Translations under genes and position numbers: made by a program
The notes under the pieces: generated by a model
Databases searched by the model: none
The model's input: only the letters and a program-made list of their open reading frames with translations
Told to the model about the DNA's origin: nothing
Source: SLRI01 sp964402505
GTDB lineage: Bacteria > Pseudomonadota > Alphaproteobacteria > Geminicoccales > Geminicoccaceae
Length of the DNA: 64,000 bases
Direction: 5' to 3'
NCBI GenBank assembly: GCA_964402505.1
Contig: CAYOCP010000020.1
Coordinates: 17,254 to 81,253, forward strand
Shown here: piece by piece, positions 9,029 to 17,275 of the stretch
Numbering within the stretch: position 1 is the first letter of the stretch
Layout of the letters: each line of letters starts with the position of its first letter

Positions 9029-9427
9029 CTTCGCGAGCCGACCGCGCGCCCTCTCGGCCTGCGCCTCGCATTCCCAGATCAGCACGACACGAAAGCCCGC
9101 TCGCCGCAGGGCTCTGATCTTCGTCGCATCGCGCCGGCGGTTGGCTTCGAACTTCTCGATCCAGAACTCACGATTGCGCTTCGGAATCGTGGCGCGCGGG
9201 CAGTTCGTGTGATGGTGCCAGTAGCAGCCGTTGACGAAGATCGCCCAGCCGCGGCGCCGATTGGCGAAGTCGGGCGAGCCGGCGAGACCCTTGACGTTCC
9301 GCCGATAGGGGATGCCGAGTTCGCGCAGGGCCCGGGCGACTCGCTCCTCGGCGTCCGTGCCCCGCTGCCGCACCCTCTGCATCAAGGCGCGCCGTCCCGG
9401 GTCCGTCGGCAGTTGGATGCGCGGCAA
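8942..9427 (-). CDS. vsr: Very short patch repair endonuclease Vsr
   Basis: 161 residues if the TTG at 9427 is the start; an internal ATG 15 codons later is possible and no strong ribosome site decides. Motifs match Vsr: RGTDAEERVARALRELGIPYRRNVKGLAGSPDF with catalytic Asp53, then VNGCYWHHH.NC with zinc/active-site Cys68, His71-73 and Cys76, and the late LIWECE Cys. Vsr nicks 5' of the T in T:G mismatches that arise when 5-methylcytosine deaminates, so its genetic link to a C5 methylase is expected. The gene begins 3 nt after the methyltransferase stop. Confidence 0.92.
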   Translation of the reverse strand: MPRIQLPTDPGRRALMQRVRQRGTDAEERVARALRELGIPYRRNVKGLAGSPDFANRRRGWAIFVNGCYWHHHTNCPRATIPKRNREFWIEKFEANRRRDATKIRALRRAGFRVVLIWECEAQAERARGRLAKLSIGESAGIEAGNPVDHRVVVQEITRLR

Positions 9428-9430
9428 AGC

Positions 9431-10615
9431 TCAACTGCCGACGAGCGCCAGCTCGGCCGCCCCGCGTGTCCCGGTCTCCGCTTCCGGCGGATTCTGCAAG
9501 GTCGCCAGATGACGTTCGAGCCGGTCGAGGAAGCCGGGCTCGAACCGCAACCGGCTGGCCCGCGCGCGGGAGAGGAAGCCGGAGGTCGCGCGTACCGACA
9601 AGGGCTTGCCGGGAAAGAGCAGGAATTCCGCCAGCGGCGGGCGCGGCCGCCAGACGGGATGAGCGCCGATCTCGACGGCGGTGCGACGGCGACCGTCGGA
9701 GCGCGCGGCACGGGGCCACGTGCCAGAGGTGAGCTCGCCCCGGTCGCGCGCCCGCTCGTAGCGGCCCGGCCAGCGCAGCCGCTCGCCGATCCACTCGGCC
9801 ACGGGCACACTGACCGCATTGCCGATCAACGACCAGCGCAACGTGCCCTTTCCGGCACCGACTGCCGGCCGGGTCCAGTCGCACTCGAAGCCCTGCAGTC
9901 GCTCGGCGTCGCGGATATCGGGCTGGATCACACGGCCGTCTGGCAGAAGGATCGCCGGCGGTGACGGGATGCCGATGGTCGAACCGTTCTTCAGGGTCGG
10001 CACGGCATCGCGTGCCCAGCCGAGGCCGCGCGTACCTTCGGTCCAGTAGAAGCCGTGCGCGTGGGTCGCGAGCGTGGTCGAAACGACCGGTGGCTCGACT
10101 TCATCGTGCAGAAGAATGTCGGCCGGATCGGCGACCAGGCTGGCGAGGAAGTAGACCCGCTCGCGCCGCTGCGGCAGGAAGGCTAGCGAGTTCACCAGAC
10201 GGTAGGCCCAGCGATAGCCGCGCGCCTCGAAGGCCTGCACCAGACGCTCCATGGCCCGACCGGAATCGAGATGCAGCATGAAGGAGACATTCTCCAGCAG
10301 CACCCAGGGCACGCGCGTATCGTCCAGCAGCCGGAACACGTGATCGACGAGGCCGGACCGGGAACCGGCGATACCCGTCGTCCGCCCCGCCTGGCTGAGG
10401 TCCTGGCAAGGGAAGCCGGCCGTGACGAGATCGGTGTCGTCCGGCAGCGCCGGCAACATCGTGACGTCGGGATGATTGGGAACGCCAGAAAAACGCCGGG
10501 CGAGCACCGCCTGTGCCGGCGCCCAGCTCTCGCACGTCAGGATGGTCTCGTGCCCCGCCGAATCGAGGCCGAATTCGAGACCTCCGATACCGGCGAAAAG
10601 CCCGGCAATCTTCAT
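9431..10615 (-). CDS. DNA (cytosine-5-)-methyltransferase
   Basis: 394 residues from the ATG at 10615, which has GAGG 8 nt upstream; a GTG two codons earlier touches that ribosome site and is unlikely. The ordered C5-methylase motifs are present: I (AGLFAGIGGLEFGL), IV with catalytic Cys in GFPCQDLSQAG (about residue 70), VI (WVLLENV), VIII (QRRERVYFL) and X (GNAVSVPVAEWIGERL). About 110 residues follow motif X, rich in Arg and with no domain I can name, which is longer than in a minimal enzyme. It would protect host DNA from the endonuclease candidate at 8177-9028. The recognition sequence cannot be read from the target region. Confidence 0.93.
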   Translation of the reverse strand: MKIAGLFAGIGGLEFGLDSAGHETILTCESWAPAQAVLARRFSGVPNHPDVTMLPALPDDTDLVTAGFPCQDLSQAGRTTGIAGSRSGLVDHVFRLLDDTRVPWVLLENVSFMLHLDSGRAMERLVQAFEARGYRWAYRLVNSLAFLPQRRERVYFLASLVADPADILLHDEVEPPVVSTTLATHAHGFYWTEGTRGLGWARDAVPTLKNGSTIGIPSPPAILLPDGRVIQPDIRDAERLQGFECDWTRPAVGAGKGTLRWSLIGNAVSVPVAEWIGERLRWPGRYERARDRGELTSGTWPRAARSDGRRRTAVEIGAHPVWRPRPPLAEFLLFPGKPLSVRATSGFLSRARASRLRFEPGFLDRLERHLATLQNPPEAETGTRGAAELALVGS

Positions 10616-10693
10616 CGACACCCTCGAGTTGTTGGGTCCAGCTTGCCGATCTGTCGCAAGATGTGCAAGCCCGACTGGGCCGGACCGGCCCCC

Positions 10694-11692
10694 CTACGCC
10701 TCGACCTTCTCCGCGCGGCCGCTGGCGAGGGAGCGGTAGGCGGCGTTGGCGAGGAGGAGGGCTCTTCTGCCGTCCTCGAAGTCGACGGGCATGGGGCGAC
10801 CCGCCTCGACGGCCTCGATGAAGGCCTGGATCTCGGCGTTGTAGGCTTCCTGGTAGCGCTCGATGAAGAAGTAGAGAACGGGTGCCTTCTGCTCGGTGGC
10901 GGCCTCGTCCCAGCGCTCGAGGGTGTTGGGGCGGCGGTTCTCGGCCTTGAGCATGCCGGTCTCGCCGATCGCCTCGATCCGCTGGTCGTAGCCGTAGACC
11001 GCACGGCGGTAGTTGTTGATGCAGCACTGCCGGCCGGAGGCGGTCTCCATGATGATCATGGCGGTGTCGTGATCGTTCAGCTCCTTCACCTCCTCGGCGA
11101 TGAGCGCCTGGGCGAAGCAGGCGACCTTGACCGGCTCCTCCCCCAGAAGGTAGCGGGAGAGGTCGAAGTCGTGGATGGTCATGTCGCGGAGCAGGCCGCC
11201 CGCGACCTGCATGTAGGCGACGGGCGGCACCTCGGGGTCGCGGCTGGTGATGACGACCTGCCGAAGGTCGCCGATCTCGCCCTTGCGGATGGCGTCGTGG
11301 ACCGCCTTGAAGGAGGGGTCGAAACGGCGGTTGAAGCCGATCATGACCCTGGGCTCGCGTCCCTCGATGCGCCGCCAGCAATCGTCGACGCGGTTGATGT
11401 CGAGGTCGATGGGCTTCTCGCAGAGCACGGCCTTGCCGGCCTCGACCGAGGCCTCGATCAGCTCGATATGGGTGTCGGTCGAGGAGGCGATCAGGACGGC
11501 GTCGACGGTGCGGTCGGCGAGGGCCTGGCCGATGTCGCTCGCGACCTTCGCACCGTGCCGGGCCGCGCAGGCTTTCGCGGCGTCGCTCTGGACATCGTAG
11601 ACATAGGCGAGCTCGGCCTTCGGGTGGCGGACGAGGTTCTCGGCATGCATCCGGCCGATGCGGCCGGCACCGAAGAGCGCGAAGCGCAGCAT
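10694..11692 (-). CDS. iolG: myo-Inositol 2-dehydrogenase
   Basis: 332 residues from the ATG at 11692, preceded by AGGGGGAAAG; upstream in-frame codons are non-conserved. It has an N-terminal Rossmann motif FGAGRIGRMHAENL, then VLCEKPIDLD with the catalytic-region Lys, IGFNRRFDPSF, and GGLLRDMTIHDFDLSRYLLGEEP with the Asp/His catalytic pair of the Gfo/Idh/MocA family. It oxidises myo-inositol to scyllo-inosose with NAD+. It is divergent from iolD-iolE, which carry out the third and second steps. The rest of the pathway (iolB, iolC, iolA) is not in the window. Confidence 0.88.
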   Translation of the reverse strand: MLRFALFGAGRIGRMHAENLVRHPKAELAYVYDVQSDAAKACAARHGAKVASDIGQALADRTVDAVLIASSTDTHIELIEASVEAGKAVLCEKPIDLDINRVDDCWRRIEGREPRVMIGFNRRFDPSFKAVHDAIRKGEIGDLRQVVITSRDPEVPPVAYMQVAGGLLRDMTIHDFDLSRYLLGEEPVKVACFAQALIAEEVKELNDHDTAMIIMETASGRQCCINNYRRAVYGYDQRIEAIGETGMLKAENRRPNTLERWDEAATEQKAPVLYFFIERYQEAYNAEIQAFIEAVEAGRPMPVDFEDGRRALLLANAAYRSLASGRAEKVEA

Positions 11693-11766
11693 GATGATCT
11701 TTCCCCCTAGCCTGCCGGGACTTGCCTCGCTCGATTGGATAGTTTGTTCTGCCGGTGAGCGCAAAT

Positions 11767-11780
11767 GGAACGTGCGTTTC
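11767..11780. promoter_or_regulatory. Candidate IolR operator between iolG and iolD
   Basis: GGAA-CGTGCG-TTTC matches the GGAA-N6-TTCC site reported for rhizobial IolR at all but one base, and the centre AACG-TG-CGTT is itself a dyad. It lies in the 170-bp divergent promoter region, 75 bp from iolG and 83 bp from iolD, where it could control both. No RpiR-type iolR gene is in the window. Confidence 0.5.
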
Positions 11781-11862
11781 ATTACGGCTTCACGACGCCT
11801 CCCCGGGCTGCTAGACCATGGACGCCGCGCGGGCGGCCCGAAAACTCTGGGGGAGAGATGCG

Positions 11863-13710
11863 ATGCGGACGGTGCGGCTGACCATGGCCCAGGCGCTGGT
11901 GAAATGGCTGGTGGCGCAGCGGACGGTGGTGGACGGGCACGAGGTGCCGCTCTTCCCCGGTGTCTTCGCGATTTTCGGCCATGGCAACGTGACCTGTCTC
12001 TCCGAGGCGCTCGAGGCGGTGCAGGACGAGCTGCCGACCTGGCGCGGGCAGAACGAGCAGTCGATGGCGCTGGCGGCGATTGCCTACAACAGGGCGAAAA
12101 AGCGCCGGCAGATCATGATCGCGACGAGCTCGATCGGCCCCGGCGCCACCAACATGGTGACCGCCGCCGCCGTGGCCCACACCAACCGGCTGCCGCTTCT
12201 CCTCCTTTCCGGCGACTACTATGTCAGCCGGGCACCCGATCCGGTGCTGCAGCAGGTCGAGCATTTCGGCGACCCGACCATCTCGGTCAACGACGCCTTC
12301 AAGGCCGTGACGCGCTACTGGGACCGGATCACCCGCCCGGAGCAGATCGTCCATTCCCTGCCCCAGGCGCTCGCCATGATGCTCGATCCAGCCGATTGTG
12401 GTCCCGCCTTCATCGGCATGTGCCAGGACGCGCAGGCCGAGGCTTACGACTACCCGCTCCGCTTCTTCGAGCCGCACGTGCATCGGATCGAGCGGCGGCG
12501 CGCCGACACTGTGCAGCTCAAGATGGCCGTCCAGCTTCTCAAGTCGGCGAAGAAGCCCTTGATCATCGCCGGCGGCGGGGTGCGCTGGAGCGAGGCCGAG
12601 GCGACGCTCGCCGAGTTCGCGACCAAGCACGGCATCCCGGTCGGCGAGACCCTGAACGGGCGGACCGTGCTGCTTCACGACCATCCGCTCAATGTCGGGC
12701 CGATCGGCATCATGGGGGCTTCCTCGGCCAACGAGCTCGCCGCCGAGGCCGACGTGGTGCTGGCGGTCGGCACGCGATTGCAGGACTTCACCACCGGCTC
12801 ATGGACGCTCTTCGCCCCCGATGCGCATTTCATCGGGCTCAACGCCGCCCGCTTCGATGCGGTGAAGCACCAGAGCCTGCCGGTGGTGGGCGACGCCAAG
12901 GTCGGGCTCGAGGAGCTGGGCGCCGGACTCGGCTCCTGGACGGCGCCCGCCGCCTGGCGCGAGCACGGGGCAGCACTCTATGCCAAGTGGAACGCGTATA
13001 TCGAGCAGCGCTCGGGGCCGACCAACGCGGAGCTGCCGACCTATGCGCATGTCGTGGGCGCCGTGAACCGGCTCGCCGGGGAGCGCGACCTGGCGCTGAC
13101 GGCGGCCGGCGGCATGCCGGGCGAGCTCTCGATGAACTGGCGGGCCAAGGGCGTCGGCACGTTCGATTGCGAGTTCGGCTATTCCTGCATGGGCTACGAG
13201 ATCGCCGGCGGCTGGGGGGCGGCCATGGCCGACCCGCATCGCGAGGTCTTCGTCATGGTCGGCGACGGCAGCTACCTCATGATGAACTCGGACATCTACT
13301 CCTCGGTGCTGGCCGGGCAGAAGCTGATCGTCGTGGTGTGCGACAATGGCGGGTTTCTCGTGATCGACCGGCTGCAGCGGGCGACGGGTATTCCCTCATT
13401 CAACAACTCGCTCGACACCTGCCGCACCGCCAATGGCGCCTTCCGCGTCGATTTCGCCAAGCATGCCGAGGCCATGGGGGCGATCGGCGTGCGCGTCCAG
13501 AGCATCGGCGACCTCGAGGACGCGGTACGCGCCGCCAAGGCGGCCGACCGGACCACCGTGATCCACATCGACGTGCATCCGACCGACTGGACCGGCAACG
13601 ACAATTCCTGGTGGGAGTGCGGCACGCCCGAGGTGAGCGAGCGGCCGACGGTCAAGGAGGCCCGGCAGGCGCACCAGGAGGCCAAGAAGAAGCAGCGCGT
13701 GGGGGTCTGA
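11863..13710 (+). CDS. iolD: 3D-(3,5/4)-trihydroxycyclohexane-1,2-dione acylhydrolase
   Basis: 615 residues from the ATG at 11863, with GGGGGAGAG upstream. It is a thiamine-diphosphate enzyme: an N-terminal pyrimidine-binding domain with the activating Glu in RGQNEQSMALAA, a central domain, and a C-terminal diphosphate-binding domain with GDGSYLMMNSDIYS and the following N residues for Mg. IolD opens the ring of the trihydroxycyclohexanedione to 5-deoxyglucuronate. iolE begins 3 nt after its stop, and the two are certainly one transcription unit. Confidence 0.93.
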   Translation: MRTVRLTMAQALVKWLVAQRTVVDGHEVPLFPGVFAIFGHGNVTCLSEALEAVQDELPTWRGQNEQSMALAAIAYNRAKKRRQIMIATSSIGPGATNMVTAAAVAHTNRLPLLLLSGDYYVSRAPDPVLQQVEHFGDPTISVNDAFKAVTRYWDRITRPEQIVHSLPQALAMMLDPADCGPAFIGMCQDAQAEAYDYPLRFFEPHVHRIERRRADTVQLKMAVQLLKSAKKPLIIAGGGVRWSEAEATLAEFATKHGIPVGETLNGRTVLLHDHPLNVGPIGIMGASSANELAAEADVVLAVGTRLQDFTTGSWTLFAPDAHFIGLNAARFDAVKHQSLPVVGDAKVGLEELGAGLGSWTAPAAWREHGAALYAKWNAYIEQRSGPTNAELPTYAHVVGAVNRLAGERDLALTAAGGMPGELSMNWRAKGVGTFDCEFGYSCMGYEIAGGWGAAMADPHREVFVMVGDGSYLMMNSDIYSSVLAGQKLIVVVCDNGGFLVIDRLQRATGIPSFNNSLDTCRTANGAFRVDFAKHAEAMGAIGVRVQSIGDLEDAVRAAKAADRTTVIHIDVHPTDWTGNDNSWWECGTPEVSERPTVKEARQAHQEAKKKQRVGV

Positions 13711-13713
13711 GCG

Positions 13714-14613
13714 ATGGCCATCCGTCTCGGCATAGCACCCATCGCCTGGAGCAACGACGACCTGCCGGAGCTGGGCGGCGAGACCACGCTCGAGCAGTGC
13801 CTCGCGGAGGCCCGGCAGGCCGGCTACAGTGGGATCGAGAAGGGCGGCAAGTTCCCGATGGACCCGAAGGTCCTGAAGCCGATCATGGCGGAGCACGGGC
13901 TCGAGCTGGTCTCCGGCTGGTTCTCGGGCCGGCTGCTCGAGGTCACGGTCGAGGAGGAGAAGAGCCGAATCCAGGAGCAGCTGGCCCTCTTCCAGGCGAT
14001 GCGCTGCCCGGTCATGGTCTATGCCGAGACGGTCGGCACGGTGCAGGGCCAGATCGACACGCCGTTCTCGAGGCGACCGAGGCTGACGCCGGACCAGATC
14101 AGGCGCTACGGCGAGAAGCTGACGAAGTTCGCCGAGTTCCTCGCGGCCGAGGGCTGCCCCATGACCTTCCACCACCACATGGGAACGGTGATCGAGGTCG
14201 AGGAGGAGATCGACCTCCTGATGGAGAATACCGACCACGCCGTCGGCCTTCTCCTGGACACCGGCCACCTCACCTTCGCCGGCGGCGACGTCACCGCCAC
14301 CACCCGGCGCTGGGGCAAGCGGATCAATCACGTCCACACCAAGGACATCCGCAAGGATGTGCTGAAGAAGCTCCGGGCCGAGGACTGGAGCTTCCTCAAG
14401 GGCGTGCTCGAGGGCGTCTTCACCGTGCCGGGTGACGGCTCGATCGATTTCGGCACCTTCCTGAAGACGCTGAAGGAGATCGGCTACTCGGGCTGGGTGG
14501 TGGTCGAGGCCGAGCAGGATCCGCGAAAGGCCGATCCCTTGAAGATGGCCGAGATCGGCATGGAAGCGCTCCGGGAGGCGGCCGAGGGAGCGGGGATCGA
14601 AATCAGGGCCTGA
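13714..14613 (+). CDS. iolE: myo-Inosose-2 dehydratase
   Basis: 299 residues, a single TIM-barrel of the xylose-isomerase-like superfamily. It starts RLGIAPIAWSNDDLPELGG, the IolE signature, and carries metal-site segments HHHMGTVIE, LLLDTGHL, NHVHTKDI and VVEAEQDP. It dehydrates 2-keto-myo-inositol to the dione that IolD hydrolyses, with Mn or Co. The pathway order iolG-iolE-iolD is therefore complete for its first three steps. It ends 18 bp from the convergent chrA gene. Confidence 0.93.
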   Translation: MAIRLGIAPIAWSNDDLPELGGETTLEQCLAEARQAGYSGIEKGGKFPMDPKVLKPIMAEHGLELVSGWFSGRLLEVTVEEEKSRIQEQLALFQAMRCPVMVYAETVGTVQGQIDTPFSRRPRLTPDQIRRYGEKLTKFAEFLAAEGCPMTFHHHMGTVIEVEEEIDLLMENTDHAVGLLLDTGHLTFAGGDVTATTRRWGKRINHVHTKDIRKDVLKKLRAEDWSFLKGVLEGVFTVPGDGSIDFGTFLKTLKEIGYSGWVVVEAEQDPRKADPLKMAEIGMEALREAAEGAGIEIRA

Positions 14614-14631
14614 GCCGGTCCCCCTCGCCTC

Positions 14632-15906
14632 CTAGATCAGCGCCAGCCCCAGACCGCCCAGGGCGACGACGATGACGACGATCCAGGGCGGCAGCCTCCA
14701 GACGGCCAGCAGCACGAAGCCGGCGGCCGCCAGCGCGAAGTCGCCGGCTTCGAGCACGGCACTGGTCCAGACCGGATGGTACAGGGCAGAACCGAGAATG
14801 CCGACGACCGCCGCGTTGGTGCCGCGCATCGCCGCCTGGGCCATGGGTCGCGTGCGAAAGGCGTCCCAGAAGGGCAAGGCACCCACCAGCAGGAGGAAGC
14901 CCGGGAGGAAGATCGCAAGGAGTGCGATGGTCGCCCCGGCGACGCCGTTCGGCGCCGGGCCGCTGGCGGCACCCAGATAGGCGGCGAAGGTGAAGAGCGG
15001 GCCCGGCACGGCCTGCGCCGCGCCATAGCCGGCGAGGAAGGTGTCGTTGCTCACCCAGCCGCGCGGCACGACCTCGGCCTGCAGCAGCGGCAGCACGACA
15101 TGGCCGCCGCCGAAGACGAGCGCGCCGGCCCGGTAGAAGGCATCGAGGAGGGCGAGACCCTGCGCCGCGCCGGCGGCGAGCGGCAAGAGGACGAGCAGGA
15201 GGAAGAAGAGAGCGAGCGCGGCGAGCCCCGCTCGCTTCGTGACGCGAAAGCGCAGCTGGCCCGTTTGCGGCGGCGCGTCGTCCCGACAGAGCCACAAGCC
15301 GGCCAGGCCGCCGGCGACGATGGCGATGATCTGGCCGGACGAGCCGCCTGCGAAAACGGTGATCAGCACGGCCGCCAAAGCGATGCTCGCCCGCAACCGG
15401 TCGGGCGCGAGACTGCGTGCCATGCCCCAGACGGCCTGCGCCACGACCGCGACCGCGACGATCTTCAGGCCGTGCAGGAGACCGGTGCCGATCGGGCCGG
15501 CCAGGGTGTGGGCGCCCAGGGCGAAGAGCACGAGCGCCAGCGCCGACGGCAGGGTGAACGCAGCCCAGGCGGCGAGCGCGCCCAAGGGGCCGCCGCGCAG
15601 GAGGCCGAGCGCGAATCCCACCTGGCTGCTGGCAGGGCCGGGCAGGAACTGGCAAAGCGCCACGAGGTCGGCATAGCCCGCCTCGTCGATCCACTTGCGC
15701 CGGGTGACCAGCTCGTCGCGGAAATAGCCGAGATGGGCGATCGGTCCGCCGAACGAGATGAAGCCGAGCCTCGCGAACGCGCGGAAGACCTCGCCCGGCG
15801 TGCCGCGCGAGGTGACGGGCTCGGCCACCGCCGGCCGGAATGACGTCAAGCCGTTGCTCCTGTTGCTCCGTGGCCGGGTGGTTGCGAGGGCGCTTGCCAT
15901 CTCCAC
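14632..15906 (-). CDS. chrA: Chromate transporter ChrA
   Basis: 424 residues. The start is uncertain: GTG at 15906 or ATG at 15900, neither with a well-placed ribosome site. This is a long-chain CHR protein with two homologous halves: FARLGFISFGGPIAHLGYF and FLPGPASSQVG in the first, FYRAGALVFGGGHVVLPLL and AVPGPLFTFAAYLG in the second. About 10-12 hydrophobic segments lie between. ChrA exports chromate in exchange with protons; some homologues act on sulfate. No chrB regulator is adjacent, so its expression signal is unclear. Confidence 0.9.
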   Translation of the reverse strand: MEMASALATTRPRSNRSNGLTSFRPAVAEPVTSRGTPGEVFRAFARLGFISFGGPIAHLGYFRDELVTRRKWIDEAGYADLVALCQFLPGPASSQVGFALGLLRGGPLGALAAWAAFTLPSALALVLFALGAHTLAGPIGTGLLHGLKIVAVAVVAQAVWGMARSLAPDRLRASIALAAVLITVFAGGSSGQIIAIVAGGLAGLWLCRDDAPPQTGQLRFRVTKRAGLAALALFFLLLVLLPLAAGAAQGLALLDAFYRAGALVFGGGHVVLPLLQAEVVPRGWVSNDTFLAGYGAAQAVPGPLFTFAAYLGAASGPAPNGVAGATIALLAIFLPGFLLLVGALPFWDAFRTRPMAQAAMRGTNAAVVGILGSALYHPVWTSAVLEAGDFALAAAGFVLLAVWRLPPWIVVIVVALGGLGLALI

Positions 15907-16149
15907 AACCGGCGATGACGATCGTTGGTATCATCGCCGCAAGGGGACCGCGACACCCGGGTCGCGCCGAGGTGCCTGACCGCTCCGGGCGAGGACCCGA
16001 AAGGGCGGCAAGTCGGGCCGGCGCGTCGCCGCTCTTGCCGAAGGCGGGGCTGTGCCCGATTGGCCACGTTCATGAACGAAGGCTGGACGCGGCGCGCGAC
16101 CGAGCCATGCAGATCAGCCGGTTGTCTTCCGCCAAGCGATGGCCAAGTC

Positions 16150-16164
16150 TGTTGCAGTGCAACA
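16150..16164. promoter_or_regulatory. Perfect 15-bp palindrome TGTTGCA-G-TGCAACA
   Basis: Seven-base arms pair without mismatch around a single central G, 43 bp upstream of the small gene at 16208. The core TTGC-N3-GCAA resembles the TGC-N3-GCA sites bound by PhaR, the polyhydroxyalkanoate regulator of alphaproteobacteria. That identity is a guess; the palindrome itself is plain. The rest of the 15907-16207 gap shows no gene. Confidence 0.5.
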
Positions 16165-16207
16165 TGAGAATCCGGGCGTTCGCACGGCGCCCCGATCTGG
16201 AGCTTCA

Positions 16208-16393
16208 ATGATGTCCATCGACCGGCTGGTCGCCGGCAATTACGACCCCGTCCACGTCAACGCGATCATGATCGAGGCGCGGCGCATGCGCAATGCGGCG
16301 CTTCTGGGGCTGCTCCGCCGCCTTTTCGGCTGGCGCGGCGAAGGGCGGCCGGACGCGGCCGATGCCGGGGATCTGGCTGCCGCCGGCACCTGA
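16208..16393 (+). CDS. Small conserved protein, RSP_7527-like
   Basis: 61 residues (60 if the ATG at 16211 is used; GGAG at 16199-16202 suits either). The pattern YDPVHVNAIMIEARRMRNAALLGLLRRLF, a helix of Arg/Ala followed by a short amphipathic LLRRLFGW, matches the small cytoplasmic RSP_7527-type family common in Rhodobacterales and relatives, whose function is unknown. The tail is Ala/Asp-rich. It has its own promoter region with a perfect palindrome at 16150-16164 and lies 72 bp before the SDR gene on the same strand. Confidence 0.6.
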   Translation: MMSIDRLVAGNYDPVHVNAIMIEARRMRNAALLGLLRRLFGWRGEGRPDAADAGDLAAAGT

Positions 16394-16465
16394 CGGCCGG
16401 ACTGGCCCGCGGCACCACCGCTTGCTACGCTGCCGGCGACTTTCAGCGGATCGGGGGAGGCGGCG

Positions 16466-17275
16466 ATGAGCGGCGGGTTCGAGGGCAAGGTGGCGGTCGT
16501 CACGGGCGGCACGCAGGGGCTCGGCGAGGCGACGGCGCGGCTTTTTGTCGAGCGCGGTGCCAAGGGTATCGTGATCTGCGGCCGCAACGCCGAGCATGGC
16601 GAGCGGGTGCGGGCCGATCTGGAATCCGCCGGGGCGAAGGCCGTCTTCGTCCGGGCGGATCTCGGCGATCTCGACGCGGTGCGCGAGGTCGGGAAGGTGG
16701 CGGACGACTCCTTCGGTCGGATCGACTGCCTCGTCAACGTCGCCGCCACCACCGATCGCGGCACCATTCTCGACACCAGCCCCGAGCTCTATGAGCGGAT
16801 GTTCGCGATCAACGTCCGCGCCCCCTTCTTCCTGATGCAGGCCGCGGCGAAGATCATGCGGCGCGAGAGGATCGCCGGTGCCATGGTCAACATCCTCTCC
16901 ATGTCGAGCCATGGCGGCCAGCCCTTCATCTGCGCCTATTCCGCCTCCAAGGCGGCGCTCGCCGCCCTCACCAAGAACGTCGCCTACTCCTTGATGCGCG
17001 ACCGGATTCGCGTGAACGGGCTCAATATCGGCTGGATGAACACGCCGGGCGAGCACGCCATCCAGACCGGCACGCACCATGCCGCCGACGACTGGCTCGA
17101 GGTGGCCAAGGCGCGGCAGCCCTTCGGCCGGCTGCTCGAGACGACGGAGGTCGCGCGGGCCATCGCCTTTCTCGCCTCAGACGAGAGCGGCATGATGACC
17201 GGCTCGCTCGTCGATTTCGACCAGTCGGTGCTCGGCTGCTACGACAGCGCGCCGCAGCCGGCGGCGCCGATCTAG
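16466..17275 (+). CDS. Short-chain dehydrogenase/reductase
   Basis: 269 residues with a strong ribosome site (GGGGGAGG). Classical SDR features: the TGGTQGLG nucleotide loop at about residue 14, NVAAT, the Ser in LSMSSHGG, the YSASKAA catalytic Tyr/Lys pair and a late GWMNTPG loop. FVERGAKGIVICGRN suggests NADP(H) preference, with Arg after the second strand. The substrate is not evident. It is 1.85 kb past the inositol genes on the same strand, but chrA lies between them in the other direction, so it is not part of that operon. It ends overlapping the convergent antiporter gene by 4 bp. Confidence 0.85.
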   Translation: MSGGFEGKVAVVTGGTQGLGEATARLFVERGAKGIVICGRNAEHGERVRADLESAGAKAVFVRADLGDLDAVREVGKVADDSFGRIDCLVNVAATTDRGTILDTSPELYERMFAINVRAPFFLMQAAAKIMRRERIAGAMVNILSMSSHGGQPFICAYSASKAALAALTKNVAYSLMRDRIRVNGLNIGWMNTPGEHAIQTGTHHAADDWLEVAKARQPFGRLLETTEVARAIAFLASDESGMMTGSLVDFDQSVLGCYDSAPQPAAPI

